DNA of 64,000 nucleotides from Herbiconiux solani NBRC 106740 (GTDB taxonomy: Bacteria > Actinomycetota > Actinomycetes > Actinomycetales > Microbacteriaceae), in NCBI RefSeq assembly GCF_001571005.1, contig NZ_BCST01000008.1, positions 119,647 to 183,646 on the forward strand. The letters run 5' to 3'. The translations under genes and the position numbers were made by a program. Under the pieces are notes generated by a model. It saw only the letters and a program-made list of their open reading frames with translations, did no database searches and was not told the DNA's origin. Position 1 is the stretch's first letter; every line of letters starts with the position of its first letter. Positions 17,536 through 25,816 of this stretch are shown one piece after another.

Positions 17536-18584
17536 ACGCCGGCTTCCGCCACCGCTCCCGCACCCGCGTGCACCAGAGGGATGACCTGATCGGCGAAGCG
17601 CCGCAGCTCGTCGAGGGCGGGCGAGAACTGCAGCAGCAGGGTGTCGACGCCGACGGCCTCGAACTCGCGGATCTTCGCGGCGACCTGCTCCGGCGTGCCG
17701 ACGAAGCCCGGCCGCAGCCCGCGGTTCGACACCGAGTAGTCCCGGAGGTCGACCGGGGTGTCGAGCTGCGACTTCGACACGAAGTCCTGGTACGAGGCGT
17801 AGGCCGCGCCGTGGCGCACGTCCGTGATCCGGTCGAGTTCGGCGAGCGCCTCCTCCTCGGTGTCGCGCACGATCGCGTACGCGGCCATCCCGAAGTGCTC
17901 GAACGGCGGCCGGCCGAGTTCGGCCCGCCGGCGCTGCATGTCGGCGATCTTCGTGCCGAGCTCCTCGACCGTGCCGCCGTGGGTCACGTAGGCGTCGGCG
18001 AAGACCGAGATCGCCGCTCGCCCCGCCTCGCTCTCGCCGCCCGCGTAGACGAGCGGCTGCACGGCGGGCTTGGGCTCGAGGTAGGTGCCCTCGAGGCGGA
18101 AGTAGGTGCCGTCGTGGCTGTAGGGCGTCTGGGTCCAGAGCCCGCGCAGCACCTCGAGGTACTCGGTCGTGAGCGCGTACCGGTCGTCGTGCGCCCGGAA
18201 CTCGACCCCGTACTGCCGGGCCTCCTCGGCCCACCAGGCCGAGACGACGTTGAGGGTGAGCCGGTCGCCCGCGATCTGCTGGATGGTCGTGGCCTGCTTC
18301 GCCGTGAGCGCCGGCGGGTGGTAGCTCGGCCGCAGCGCGACCATGATCTCGAGAGTCTCGGTGACCGCCGCGAGCGCGGCCGTCGTGGCCCAGGCATCCA
18401 TCGTCGGGCCGTCGAACCCGCGGATGTCGTTGAGGTTGAGCTCGGGGATCAGCGTGAGGTCGAAGCCCGAGCGCTCCGCCGTCTGCGCGATCTCGGCCAG
18501 GTGGGCGAAGGTCAGCGGGGTGTCCTCGTCGTCGACGTTCCGCAGCCAGCCGCCGAAGACCGGGGTCCAGTAACCGAATCTCAT
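17532..18584 (-). CDS. LLM-class flavin-dependent monooxygenase (SsuD/SfnG-type)
   Basis: A 350-residue TIM-barrel luciferase-like enzyme that uses FMNH2 and O2. Family features: MRFGYWTPVFGGWLRN at the start, ETLEIMVALRPSYHPPALTA, the LNVVSAWWAEEARQYG block, and GFVGTPEQVAAKIREFEAVG near the end. The WTPVFGGW start and AWWAEEA block resemble dimethylsulfone and alkanesulfonate monooxygenases, so desulfonation of an organosulfur compound is plausible. No reductase or sulfonate ABC transporter lies nearby. ATGA overlaps tie it to the ATP-grasp gene before it and the secreted-protein gene after it. Confidence 0.85.
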   Translation of the reverse strand: MRFGYWTPVFGGWLRNVDDEDTPLTFAHLAEIAQTAERSGFDLTLIPELNLNDIRGFDGPTMDAWATTAALAAVTETLEIMVALRPSYHPPALTAKQATTIQQIAGDRLTLNVVSAWWAEEARQYGVEFRAHDDRYALTTEYLEVLRGLWTQTPYSHDGTYFRLEGTYLEPKPAVQPLVYAGGESEAGRAAISVFADAYVTHGGTVEELGTKIADMQRRRAELGRPPFEHFGMAAYAIVRDTEEEALAELDRITDVRHGAAYASYQDFVSKSQLDTPVDLRDYSVSNRGLRPGFVGTPEQVAAKIREFEAVGVDTLLLQFSPALDELRRFADQVIPLVHAGAGAVAEAGV

Positions 18585-19639
18585 GCCGGCACCGTCTCCA
18601 CGTCGACGCGCGCCGCGAGCTCCCCGGCCAGGAAGGCGGCAAGCGCCCGGGCCGCGGGCCGCGCCGAGACGGCCTCGACGTCGGAGTTGTAGTTCGTGTT
18701 CGTGTTGATGTCGTACGGCATCAGGCGCCCGTCGGCGGTCTCGAAGAACTCGACCCCCGCGACCTCGATACCCTGCGCACCGAGGAACGCCTCGAGCCGG
18801 GCGATCAGCGGATGCGCGGCGTCGATGTCGTCGCGCTCCTGGAAGAGCGGGGCCGGCTCCGCGGCGTCACCGAGGCCGGGCACGGCGCAGGCGTCGGCCG
18901 GGCACAGCTCGAACGAGCCGGCGGAGGTGTCGACGCGCACGGCGTAGACGAAGCGGCCGCCGACGAACTCGGCGCGCGTCACGAACGGCGAGGCCGTGGT
19001 GACGTACTCCTGCAGCAGCGTGATGCCGTCGGCGGGCTCCTCGAAGTCGGGGCCGGAGACGTAGGCGTCGAACTCCTCGACGCTGTCGAAGCGGCGGACG
19101 CCGAGACCCTTGCCGCCCTGGTTGTGCTTCGTGATGAACGGGGTCGGCAGCTCGCGCGCCCGGCGCGAGAGGTCGGCGGTGCCGAACACCGCGATCGTCT
19201 CGGGCACGTCGAAGCCGGCCGCGCGGAGGGCGGCGTACTGCGCGGCCTTGCTGACCTCGAGCTCGACCACCCGGCTGCCGTTCACGACCCGGCGGCCCGA
19301 GGCCTCCAGCCAGCGCAGCACCGCGCGGGCGTAGTCCTTGGCGTGCTCCTGGCCGCGGGTGTGCGAGGAGGCACTGAGCCGCGACCAGAACACGCCCTCG
19401 GGCGGCTCGGCGCCCAGGTCGATCGAGCCGCCGGACAGCGACCACTCGTGGTGCTCGACGCCCTCGGCGTCCAGGGCCGCGGCCAGCGGCGGGATCCACT
19501 CGGGGTTGTCGTGCAGGATGTACACCGCGGGCGCCACGGGGGACGCGCCGACGGCCGGTGCCGCAGCATCCACAGCCGCAGCAGCCACGGGCGCGGCAGC
19601 AGTAGTCACAGCAGCAGCAGTCGAGTTCTCATCGCTCAT
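18581..19639 (-). CDS. ATP-grasp superfamily ligase (RimK-like)
   Basis: A 352-residue protein. The first 40 residues are an Ala/Val/Pro low-complexity tail. A pre-ATP-grasp region follows (YILHDNPEWIPPLAAALDAE), then the ATP-grasp fold: KAAQYAALRAAGFDVPETIA, the Lys/Gly nucleotide loop ITKHNQGGKGLGVRRF, the hinge LLQEYV, and the metal-binding end MPYDINTNTNYNSD. Such enzymes join a carboxylate to an amine through an acyl phosphate. The substrate is unknown. It is the first gene of the coupled trio with the LLM monooxygenase and the secreted protein. The ATG at 19639 was chosen since no homology extends further upstream. Confidence 0.8.
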   Translation of the reverse strand: MSDENSTAAAVTTAAAPVAAAAVDAAAPAVGASPVAPAVYILHDNPEWIPPLAAALDAEGVEHHEWSLSGGSIDLGAEPPEGVFWSRLSASSHTRGQEHAKDYARAVLRWLEASGRRVVNGSRVVELEVSKAAQYAALRAAGFDVPETIAVFGTADLSRRARELPTPFITKHNQGGKGLGVRRFDSVEEFDAYVSGPDFEEPADGITLLQEYVTTASPFVTRAEFVGGRFVYAVRVDTSAGSFELCPADACAVPGLGDAAEPAPLFQERDDIDAAHPLIARLEAFLGAQGIEVAGVEFFETADGRLMPYDINTNTNYNSDVEAVSARPAARALAAFLAGELAARVDVETVPA

Positions 19640-19673
19640 CCTTCGATCGTACGACGCCCGGCTCACAGCGTTC

Positions 19674-20630
19674 TCAGCCGATCTCGACCAGCACCCGGGG
19701 CAGCTCCTCGAGCAGCTCACTGGCCAGGAAACCGAGCGGCCCCACCGCCACCGCCAGCCGGTCGCCCGCCGCCGCGTGGGCGTGCGTCGCCCAGACCGCG
19801 GCCTGCTCGCGCGAGGCGCCGCGGGCCGAGAGCCCGGCGATCGCTCCGGCCAGCACGTCACCGCTGCCCGAGGTGCCGAGGCCGCCGTGACCGGTGCCGA
19901 TGCGCCAGAGCCGGCCGTCCGGATGCGCGACACGGGCCTGGCAGGAGACGACCGCGCCGTAGCGACGCGCGATCTCGAGCGTCGCGGCATCCAACTGGTC
20001 GTCGGAACCGGCGTCGAGCGGGTCGTCCTGCCCGAGCAGGGAGGCCGCCTCGCCCAGGTTCGGCGTGAGCACGAGCCGGCCGGAGAGCGCGTCCCGTGAG
20101 GGCGAGTCGGGAAGGGCGGCGAGCGCGTAGGCGTCGAGGAGCACGACCGCGTCCCCGCCCACCACCTCGGGCAGCCCAGCCACGAGCACCGCGGCCTGCT
20201 CGGCGTCGTCGAGGCCCGGCCCGACCAGAACCGCGTCGGCCTTGCTGAGGTCGTCGGCCGCCTCGTCGAGCCGCGAGCCGTCGATGTGGCCCGACGCCGT
20301 CTCGGGCAGCAGCACCACACCCGATTCGGGCAGCGCGACGGCCGCGGTGATCGCGACGCTCTCGGCGATGGCGACCGTCAAGCGTCCGGCGCCGACCCGC
20401 AGCGACGCCTCGGCGGCGAGCAGGGCCGCCCCGGGCGAGCGCTTGTCTCCGCCGACGACCACGATCTGGCCGCGGTCGTACTTCGAGGCTCCGGGCGAGG
20501 GCAGCGACCAGTCGCGCAGCATCAGCGGCGTGACGGTCTGCGGGGTCGACTCGCCGTCCGACGCGCTAGAGGTGGCAGCGGTGGCCGGCGCGTCAGACGT
20601 GTCGGCGTTCGGTTCAGTGGATGGCGGCAT
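19674..20630 (-). CDS. nnrD: ADP-dependent (S)-NAD(P)H-hydrate dehydratase
   Basis: A 318-residue YjeF-C family enzyme. It uses ADP to convert the damaged hydrated cofactor NADHX/NADPHX back to NAD(P)H. The ribokinase-like fold is shown by RGQIVVVGGDKRSPGAALLA, AVLVGPGLDD, LTPNLGEAASLLG and the anion-hole segment GTSGSGDVLAGAIAG. The N-terminal 45 residues are Ser/Thr/Ala-rich and probably disordered. The ATG at 20630 has GGGAG at the right distance, and gives a 17-bp overlap with the phosphatase gene upstream. No epimerase domain is fused, so nnrE must be elsewhere. Confidence 0.88.
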   Translation of the reverse strand: MPPSTEPNADTSDAPATAATSSASDGESTPQTVTPLMLRDWSLPSPGASKYDRGQIVVVGGDKRSPGAALLAAEASLRVGAGRLTVAIAESVAITAAVALPESGVVLLPETASGHIDGSRLDEAADDLSKADAVLVGPGLDDAEQAAVLVAGLPEVVGGDAVVLLDAYALAALPDSPSRDALSGRLVLTPNLGEAASLLGQDDPLDAGSDDQLDAATLEIARRYGAVVSCQARVAHPDGRLWRIGTGHGGLGTSGSGDVLAGAIAGLSARGASREQAAVWATHAHAAAGDRLAVAVGPLGFLASELLEELPRVLVEIG

Positions 20631-21351
20631 CGTGATCTCCCGGGTGCTCGGTGGCCTCGACGTCGAGCTCGTCGAGGTGCTCGTGCTCGGCGAACGCGGC
20701 GACCTGCCAGCGCCCCTCCCCGCTCGGCCGCACCAGGCGGGTGACCGAGGCATTCGTCACCACGTGGGTGAGGGAGAAGTCGAGCAGCTCGTCCTCGCTG
20801 AGCTCATCGCAGATGTAGAGGAACAGCATGATGACGGCGTCGTGCGCCACGACCAGCACGGTGCCGTCGTCGTCGGCATCCATGTCGTGCAGGAACGAGC
20901 GGATGCGGAGCGCGACATCCGCCCACGACTCTCCGCCCGGCGGCCGGTAGTAGAACTTGCCGAGCCACCGCCGGCGCGCGGCCTCGTCGGGGTGGAACTC
21001 CTCGACCCCCGCGGCGGTCAGCAGGTCGAGCACCCCGAGCTCGCGGTCGCGGAGCCGCTCGTCCACGCGCGTGCGCATCGTGATCCCGGCGGCCTCGAGC
21101 GCGATCGCGATGGTCTGGCGGGCGCGCAGGTACGACGAGCTCCACGAGGTCGTCGGGGCGCCGTAGTGCGCGTGCTCGGCGATCCAGCGCCCGAGCGCCG
21201 CGGCCTGCTGCTCGCCGGTCGGCGAGAGCGGCACGTCGGCGTCGCGCCAGTCGACCTCGATCGTGAGGTCGCCGGCCTCCTGCGCAGCCGTCGCGATCAC
21301 GTTCGCCACGCTCTCGCCGTGCCGGACCAGCCACATCTCGGTCGCTCCCAT
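20614..21351 (-). CDS. histidine phosphatase family protein
   Basis: A 245-residue enzyme of the phosphoglycerate-mutase/phosphatase superfamily. The catalytic motif is MWLVRHGESVANV (about residues 6-18; the His is phosphorylated). Further conserved parts: SSSYLRARQTI, RDRELGVLD, PGGESWADVALR and VLVVAHDAVIM. The substrate is not predictable. It overlaps nnrD by 17 bp, so both are made from one message. The ATG at 21351 is preferred over an upstream in-frame codon because the catalytic motif then starts in the normal position. Confidence 0.82.
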   Translation of the reverse strand: MGATEMWLVRHGESVANVIATAAQEAGDLTIEVDWRDADVPLSPTGEQQAAALGRWIAEHAHYGAPTTSWSSSYLRARQTIAIALEAAGITMRTRVDERLRDRELGVLDLLTAAGVEEFHPDEAARRRWLGKFYYRPPGGESWADVALRIRSFLHDMDADDDGTVLVVAHDAVIMLFLYICDELSEDELLDFSLTHVVTNASVTRLVRPSGEGRWQVAAFAEHEHLDELDVEATEHPGDHDAAIH

Positions 21352-21469
21352 GCCGACCACGCTATGACGGTCGCCGGGTTCCGCCACCCCCGGGTACAGA
21401 CGGGCATCGGATGCCTACGGCGGGTCGGGACGGCCGGCCGATCAGCCGGGCCGCCTCACACGAGCCGGG

Positions 21470-22489
21470 TCAGGCGGCGGGCTTCCACCCCAGCGCCGGC
21501 CCGAGCGAGCCCGCGATGTCGGTCAGTAACTGCACGTAGTCGTCGCGCTCGAAGCTGAACGGCAGGGCGAAGGCGACCTCGTCGACCGCCTGGAACCCCG
21601 CATCCGCGTGCAGCTGCTCGGCGAGCTCGGCCGAGGAGCCGATCAGGTCGGCGGCGAAGAGCATCCGCTTCGGCCCCTGCGGCACGCCGACGCGGCCGCT
21701 CCGCGATTCGACGTAGGCGGCGTACTTCTCTTTCTGCGCAGCGGTGGCCGAATCGGTCGGGATCACCACGAGGCCCTGCGAGACCCGGGCCGCGGCGCCG
21801 GCCGGATGCACCGACCGGAACTCGTCGATCTGGGCGCGCTGGTTGGTCGCGAAGTCGTCGCCCTGCTCACCCGAGACGACGCTGCTGGTGAGGAGGTTGA
21901 AGTCGTTCTCCCCGGCCCAGCGGGCGGAGGAGAGACTGCCCGCCCCGTACCAGAGCCGCTCGGCCAGGCCCTCGGCGTGCGGCTCGACCCGGGAGGAGAA
22001 CTCCTCGATGCCCTGACGGCCCTCGAAGTCGCTGACCCGGTCGCCGCGGAGGAACGAGCGCAGGCGCAGCAGGCGCTCGGCGCTCAGGTCCTCCTGCTCC
22101 CAGGTGCCGGGGTAGAGGGCCTCCTTGTAGCGATCGAAGTTCATCGGCGTGCCGACGCTGAAGCCGGGGTTGATCCGCCCGCCCGTGAGCACGTCGACGG
22201 TCGCCAGATCCTCCGCGAGGCGGAACGGGTTCTCGGCACCGAGCGGGGTGACCGCGGTGCCGAGCTCGATCCGGCTGGTGCGCTGGGAGGCGGCCGCCAT
22301 CACGGCGATCGGGGACGAGATCCCGAACTGCAGATGGCGGTGCCGGAGCCACGCGCTGTCGAAGCCGAGCCGCTCCCCCAGCTCGATGATCTGCAGGGTG
22401 GTCTCGTGGCCGCCGGCCGGCTCGTCGCGGTCGAAGAGTCCGATGGTGAGGAAGCCGAGCTTCCGGAGCGGCTGGTCGCTGGTGGGCAT
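21470..22489 (-). CDS. LLM-class flavin-dependent oxidoreductase
   Basis: A 339-residue luciferase-like protein, distinct from the one at 17532. Marks of the family: FDSAWLRHRHLQFGISSPIA, RIELGTAVTPLGAENPFRLA, VDVLTGGRINPGFSVGTPMN and a C-terminal IGSSAELAEQLHADAG. It belongs to the group that includes F420- or FMN-linked oxidoreductases with a broad range of substrates. No neighbour gives the substrate away. It is bounded downstream by the phosphatase/nnrD unit (about 118 bp gap) and upstream by a repeat region. Confidence 0.82.
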   Translation of the reverse strand: MPTSDQPLRKLGFLTIGLFDRDEPAGGHETTLQIIELGERLGFDSAWLRHRHLQFGISSPIAVMAAASQRTSRIELGTAVTPLGAENPFRLAEDLATVDVLTGGRINPGFSVGTPMNFDRYKEALYPGTWEQEDLSAERLLRLRSFLRGDRVSDFEGRQGIEEFSSRVEPHAEGLAERLWYGAGSLSSARWAGENDFNLLTSSVVSGEQGDDFATNQRAQIDEFRSVHPAGAAARVSQGLVVIPTDSATAAQKEKYAAYVESRSGRVGVPQGPKRMLFAADLIGSSAELAEQLHADAGFQAVDEVAFALPFSFERDDYVQLLTDIAGSLGPALGWKPAA

Positions 22490-22513
22490 GCTTCGACCCT
22501 AGACGCCGACGGG

Positions 22514-22576
22514 GCCGACGGGGCCGACCGAGTCGCGACCGCCCTGCGGACGCCGACGGGGCCGACCGAGTCGCGA
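22514..22576. repeat. 25-bp exact direct repeat
   Basis: The 25-base unit beginning gccgacggggccgaccgag occurs at 22514-22538 and again at 22552-22576, in the gap upstream of the LLM gene at 21470. A third partial copy of the gacgccga element follows next to the terminator. It seems to be a local duplication of non-coding DNA. Confidence 0.8.
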
Positions 22577-22593
22577 GTAACCCTGAAGACGCC

Positions 22594-22626
22594 GAAGGGC
22601 CCCGGCCGAGACGACCGGGGCCCTTC
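22594..22626 (-). terminator. terminator hairpin after the Fe(II)/2OG-type gene
   Basis: Perfect 12-bp arms gaagggccccgg and ccggggcccttc with a 9-base loop lie 16 bases after the stop codon at 22642. The stem is very GC-rich; no clear U-run follows on the minus strand. Confidence 0.75.
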
Positions 22627-22641
22627 AGAGGATGGGGAGGA

Positions 22642-23415
22642 TCAGGCCTCGCTCATCACGGCCGTCTCGGCCTGGCCACGCGCGGCGAGCGCGGCGGCAC
22701 GGGCGGCGAGGCGACGGGTCTGCTCGGCCTGGCCGGCGTCGAGCTCGTCCTGGGGCACCTCGAAGCTCTCGACGTGGTTCACGCCGTTGTACTTCTCGAT
22801 GTAGGCGTCGAGCTCGGGGCCCGACTCCCACGAGGTGATCAGGCAGTAGCGGGGCTCGGCACCGGGGTGCGAGGCGGCGTGCCAGAGGCGCTGGGTGTCG
22901 ACGATCAGCTGCGCGCCGGCGGGGAGTGCGATGCGCACCTCGCCCTCGGGGTCGGTGCGGTTGTGACGGAGGACGAAGTAGCTGTCCTTGTCGTCGGTGA
23001 GGTTGAAGAAGCCGCGCACAACCCAGCCGGTGCCGTCCGGGTTCAGGCGGTTGTTGTCGTCCTGGTGCAGGTTGTACAGCGCGTCGGCGTAGGTGTTCGG
23101 CTGCAGCTCGATCACGCGGCAGCGGCCGACGTTGGCGCCGGGCTCCTTGGCGCGGCGGGTGAGGTTGGGGGCCTTCGCGACCTGGGAGTCGATGAAGACG
23201 CCGTCCTTGTCGGTGCGCGGCGGCTTGTGGTTCCAGAAGCCGTTGCACTCGATCTCACCGAAGGCGCTCGCCAGAGGGGCGAAGCGCGTGTCGCCGGAGG
23301 ACTTCCAGTCGTTGTACTCGATGTCGAGCCACTCCTTGGGGTCGAGCTCCTGGTTGTACTTGTCGAGGACGACGTAGCCGGTCTCTTCGAGAGCGGCAGA
23401 GGTGATGTAACCCAT
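22642..23415 (-). CDS. putative Fe(II)/2-oxoglutarate-type oxygenase, iron-box controlled
   Basis: A soluble protein of about 257 aa with no family that I can name. A possible 2-His-1-carboxylate triad is visible: H and D in LHQDDNNR, a second His in DTQRLWHAASHPG, and an Arg ten residues later (EPRYCLITSW), the spacing expected for 2-oxoglutarate binding. The body between is rich in aromatic and acidic residues. An IdeR/DtxR-like box sits about 54 bp upstream, so expression probably rises when iron is short. Two starts are possible: ATG 23427 lies only one base after the AAAGGA ribosome site, while ATG 23415 (MGYITSAALEE) lies 13 bases after it and is preferred. A terminator follows the gene, so it stands alone. 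Confidence 0.6.
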   Translation of the reverse strand: MGYITSAALEETGYVVLDKYNQELDPKEWLDIEYNDWKSSGDTRFAPLASAFGEIECNGFWNHKPPRTDKDGVFIDSQVAKAPNLTRRAKEPGANVGRCRVIELQPNTYADALYNLHQDDNNRLNPDGTGWVVRGFFNLTDDKDSYFVLRHNRTDPEGEVRIALPAGAQLIVDTQRLWHAASHPGAEPRYCLITSWESGPELDAYIEKYNGVNHVESFEVPQDELDAGQAEQTRRLAARAAALAARGQAETAVMSEA

Positions 23416-23468
23416 GACCGTGATCATGTCCTTTCGTCAAGGGCCAGCACGTTTTAACAGGCCCGAAC

Positions 23469-23487
23469 TTAGGCAAGCCTACCTTGG
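23469..23487 (-). promoter_or_regulatory. IdeR/DtxR-like iron box
   Basis: The sequence TTAGGCAAGCCTACCTTGG matches 12 of 19 positions of the consensus TTAGGTTAGGCTAACCTAA, including the TTAGG half and the central AG.CTA.C.T. It is the same palindrome read from either strand. It lies about 54 bp upstream of the putative oxygenase start and about 120 bp from the divergent DUF262 gene, so it most likely represses the former when iron is bound. Confidence 0.7.
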
Positions 23488-23605
23488 GGTCCCTGAATAG
23501 GGCCTTAGGTCATACCGGGTGTGCGGGCGCGCCCAGGACGGCCCCACGAGCATCCATTAGACTCGGCGGCTGCGACACGGCCACGCGGAGGGCGAACCAG
23601 AGCAC

Positions 23606-25720
23606 ATGAGCACAGCCACGAACGTCGACGCCATCGCGGTCAACACGATCGCCTGGCTCGCGGCGCCCGAGACCACGATCGTGGTGCCGGTCTACCAGCG
23701 CCAGTACCGGTGGGACATCGGCGGCTGCGAACAGCTGCTCGGCGACATCCGCGCGGTCTCGGACACGGATGACCGGCACCGGCACTTCATCGGGTCGATC
23801 CTCTCCACCGGCGCCGATGCCGAGGACGACGCGGAGCTCGTGCTGATCGACGGTCAGCAGCGGATCACGACGCTGATGCTCCTCGTCGCCGCGCTCCGGC
23901 ACACGGTCGGGGACAGCGATCCCGAACTCGCCGCCGAGCTCGAGCGCGTGCTCGTCCGGGCCTCCGACCCGACCCGCACGAAGCTCCGGCCGCACAAGGC
24001 CTGGGCGGAGGTCTTCGAGGACGTCGTGCTCGACCGGGCCGACGGCGGAGGCGACGCCGACGCCGACGGTAGAGGCGGACAGGATGGCCACGAGCCCGCC
24101 GGCTCGCGGCGTGCCCTCCGCGACTCGCGCTTCGACGACAACTACGCCTTCTTCCGCAGCCAGGTCGGCGCCGACGAGGTGCGCCGCATCTGGGCCGGGC
24201 TCCAGAAGCTCGAGCACGTGGCCATCACGCTCGGGCCGGATGCGAACGCGCAGCAGATCTTCGAGAGCCTCAACTCCACCGGGGAGCCGCTCCGCGACCA
24301 CGAGCTGATCCACAACTACGTGCTGATGGGCCTCTCGCACGCCGAGCAGAGCGAGATCGAGGACGAGTACTGGCTGCCGATCGAGGCGAGCACGGGTGAG
24401 GCGATCGCCTCCTTCTGGCGGCACTACCTGGTGATGAAGACCGGCCGCGAGGTGATCGTCGTCGGCGAGCGCGGGGTCTACGACGCCTTCCGGCAGGAGT
24501 TCCCGCGCCTGGAGCTGGCGAGCCTGCGTGAGCACGCGGCCGAGTGGCGCGACTACGCCGGCGCCTACGCGGTCATCCTCGACCCGGCCCTCGAGCCCGA
24601 CCCCGAGATCTCCCGGCAGCTGGCCTACCTCGGCACCTTCGGGCGCGGCATGGCGCCCCTCGTGATGCGCGCCTACCTCGAGTACCGGCGCAGCGAGGCG
24701 ACGGCCGCCGATCTCGTCGGCCTGCTCGAGCTGCTGCAGTCGCTGCTGCTGCGCCGCGAGGTCTCGGGCCTCGGCAACGACCGGCTCGTGGCCCGGCTGA
24801 CCCGCGCCCGCGAGCACGGCCACGAGGCCCTGGTGCGCGCGATCGGCCGCATCACCCCCTCGGATGAGCGCGTGCGGGTGGCCCTCAAGTACAGCGAGCT
24901 GCCGCACGCCGCGTACGTGCTGGACCGGATCGCGCGGGCCGCCGCCGAGGACGCAGCCGGCACCGACCTCGGCATCAACCCCGTCACCGACCTCGGCATC
25001 GACCTCGTGCTCGACCACGTCTTCCCGCTCGCCCCCTCCGACGCCTGGAGCGGCGACGGCCTTCGCGCCTGGGCCGAGTACACCGACGACGAGCAGAACA
25101 GCCACCGCGCCCTCGCGCAGACCCTCGGCAACCTCACCCTCGTCGAGGAGGCGCTGGCCGACCGCGCCCTCGAGGAGTCCTACCCCGGCAAGCGGGAGCT
25201 CTACGCCCGGAGCGGCGTCGGCATCACCCGCGAGCTCGCCGGCACCCCCGCCTGGGGCACCGCGGCGATCGCGGCGCGCACGGCCCGGCTGGCCGAGGTC
25301 TTCCTGCGGGTCTGGGCCCGGCCCGCCAAGGTCGTCATCGACGACGACAACCTCACCCCCGTGCTCGACGCCGTCAAGCGCCGCGGCTGGCCCCGCGGTT
25401 GGGAGCGGGAGTTCGAGTACGTCGAGTACCGCGGCGAGCACTGGGAGGTCTACGACGTCAAGTACCTCTTCAACCGCGTCTTCAAGCGCCTCTGGGCCGA
25501 CTCGCGGGAGAGCGTGGTCGCCTTCAGCGCCCACCGCGGCGGCCCGATCTACGACGCGCAGTCGTGGAACGGGCAGTGGGACCAGCTCGACGAGACCCAC
25601 TTCCTCTACATGGGCTGGGACTCGAAGTACATGCTGACCGCGGTGCAGGGCGTGCTCGAAGAGGCGGGCTTCGCCTCCGAGGTCTTCGTCAAGTACTCCT
25701 ACTTCGGCGCGGTGATGTGA
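23606..25720 (+). CDS. DUF262/DUF1524 protein (GmrSD-like, type IV restriction family)
   Basis: A 704-residue protein. The N-terminal DUF262 (ParB/Srx-fold NTPase) is clear: VVPVYQRQYRWD (about residues 31-42), HFIGSILS, the DGQQRITTLMLLV loop and QIFESLNSTGEPLRDHELI. Next comes a long helical middle, then DUF1524 with LDHVFPLAPSD (about 470) and TLGNLTLVEEALADR. GmrSD proteins cut phage DNA carrying modified bases, so a defence role is likely. Two oddities: the Asn/His residues usual after LGNLTL are replaced (EEALADRAL), and an extra 110-residue C-terminal region (RGEHWEVYDVKYLF to KYSYFGAV) is unlike the usual family end. It stands alone, not in a defence island. Confidence 0.83.
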   Translation: MSTATNVDAIAVNTIAWLAAPETTIVVPVYQRQYRWDIGGCEQLLGDIRAVSDTDDRHRHFIGSILSTGADAEDDAELVLIDGQQRITTLMLLVAALRHTVGDSDPELAAELERVLVRASDPTRTKLRPHKAWAEVFEDVVLDRADGGGDADADGRGGQDGHEPAGSRRALRDSRFDDNYAFFRSQVGADEVRRIWAGLQKLEHVAITLGPDANAQQIFESLNSTGEPLRDHELIHNYVLMGLSHAEQSEIEDEYWLPIEASTGEAIASFWRHYLVMKTGREVIVVGERGVYDAFRQEFPRLELASLREHAAEWRDYAGAYAVILDPALEPDPEISRQLAYLGTFGRGMAPLVMRAYLEYRRSEATAADLVGLLELLQSLLLRREVSGLGNDRLVARLTRAREHGHEALVRAIGRITPSDERVRVALKYSELPHAAYVLDRIARAAAEDAAGTDLGINPVTDLGIDLVLDHVFPLAPSDAWSGDGLRAWAEYTDDEQNSHRALAQTLGNLTLVEEALADRALEESYPGKRELYARSGVGITRELAGTPAWGTAAIAARTARLAEVFLRVWARPAKVVIDDDNLTPVLDAVKRRGWPRGWEREFEYVEYRGEHWEVYDVKYLFNRVFKRLWADSRESVVAFSAHRGGPIYDAQSWNGQWDQLDETHFLYMGWDSKYMLTAVQGVLEEAGFASEVFVKYSYFGAVM

Positions 25721-25816
25721 CCCGGCCGGACCGAGCCCACCGACAGGGCCTCCCGACAGGGCATGCCGATCGGGCCTCCCGGCTGACCCTCCCGCCCGAG
25801 TGTCTAGGCTGACGTC

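Noticed and set aside
17532..22489. Second LLM gene as part of the ATP-grasp operon
   Set aside because: It is separated by the nnrD/phosphatase unit and gaps; no overlap or shared context.
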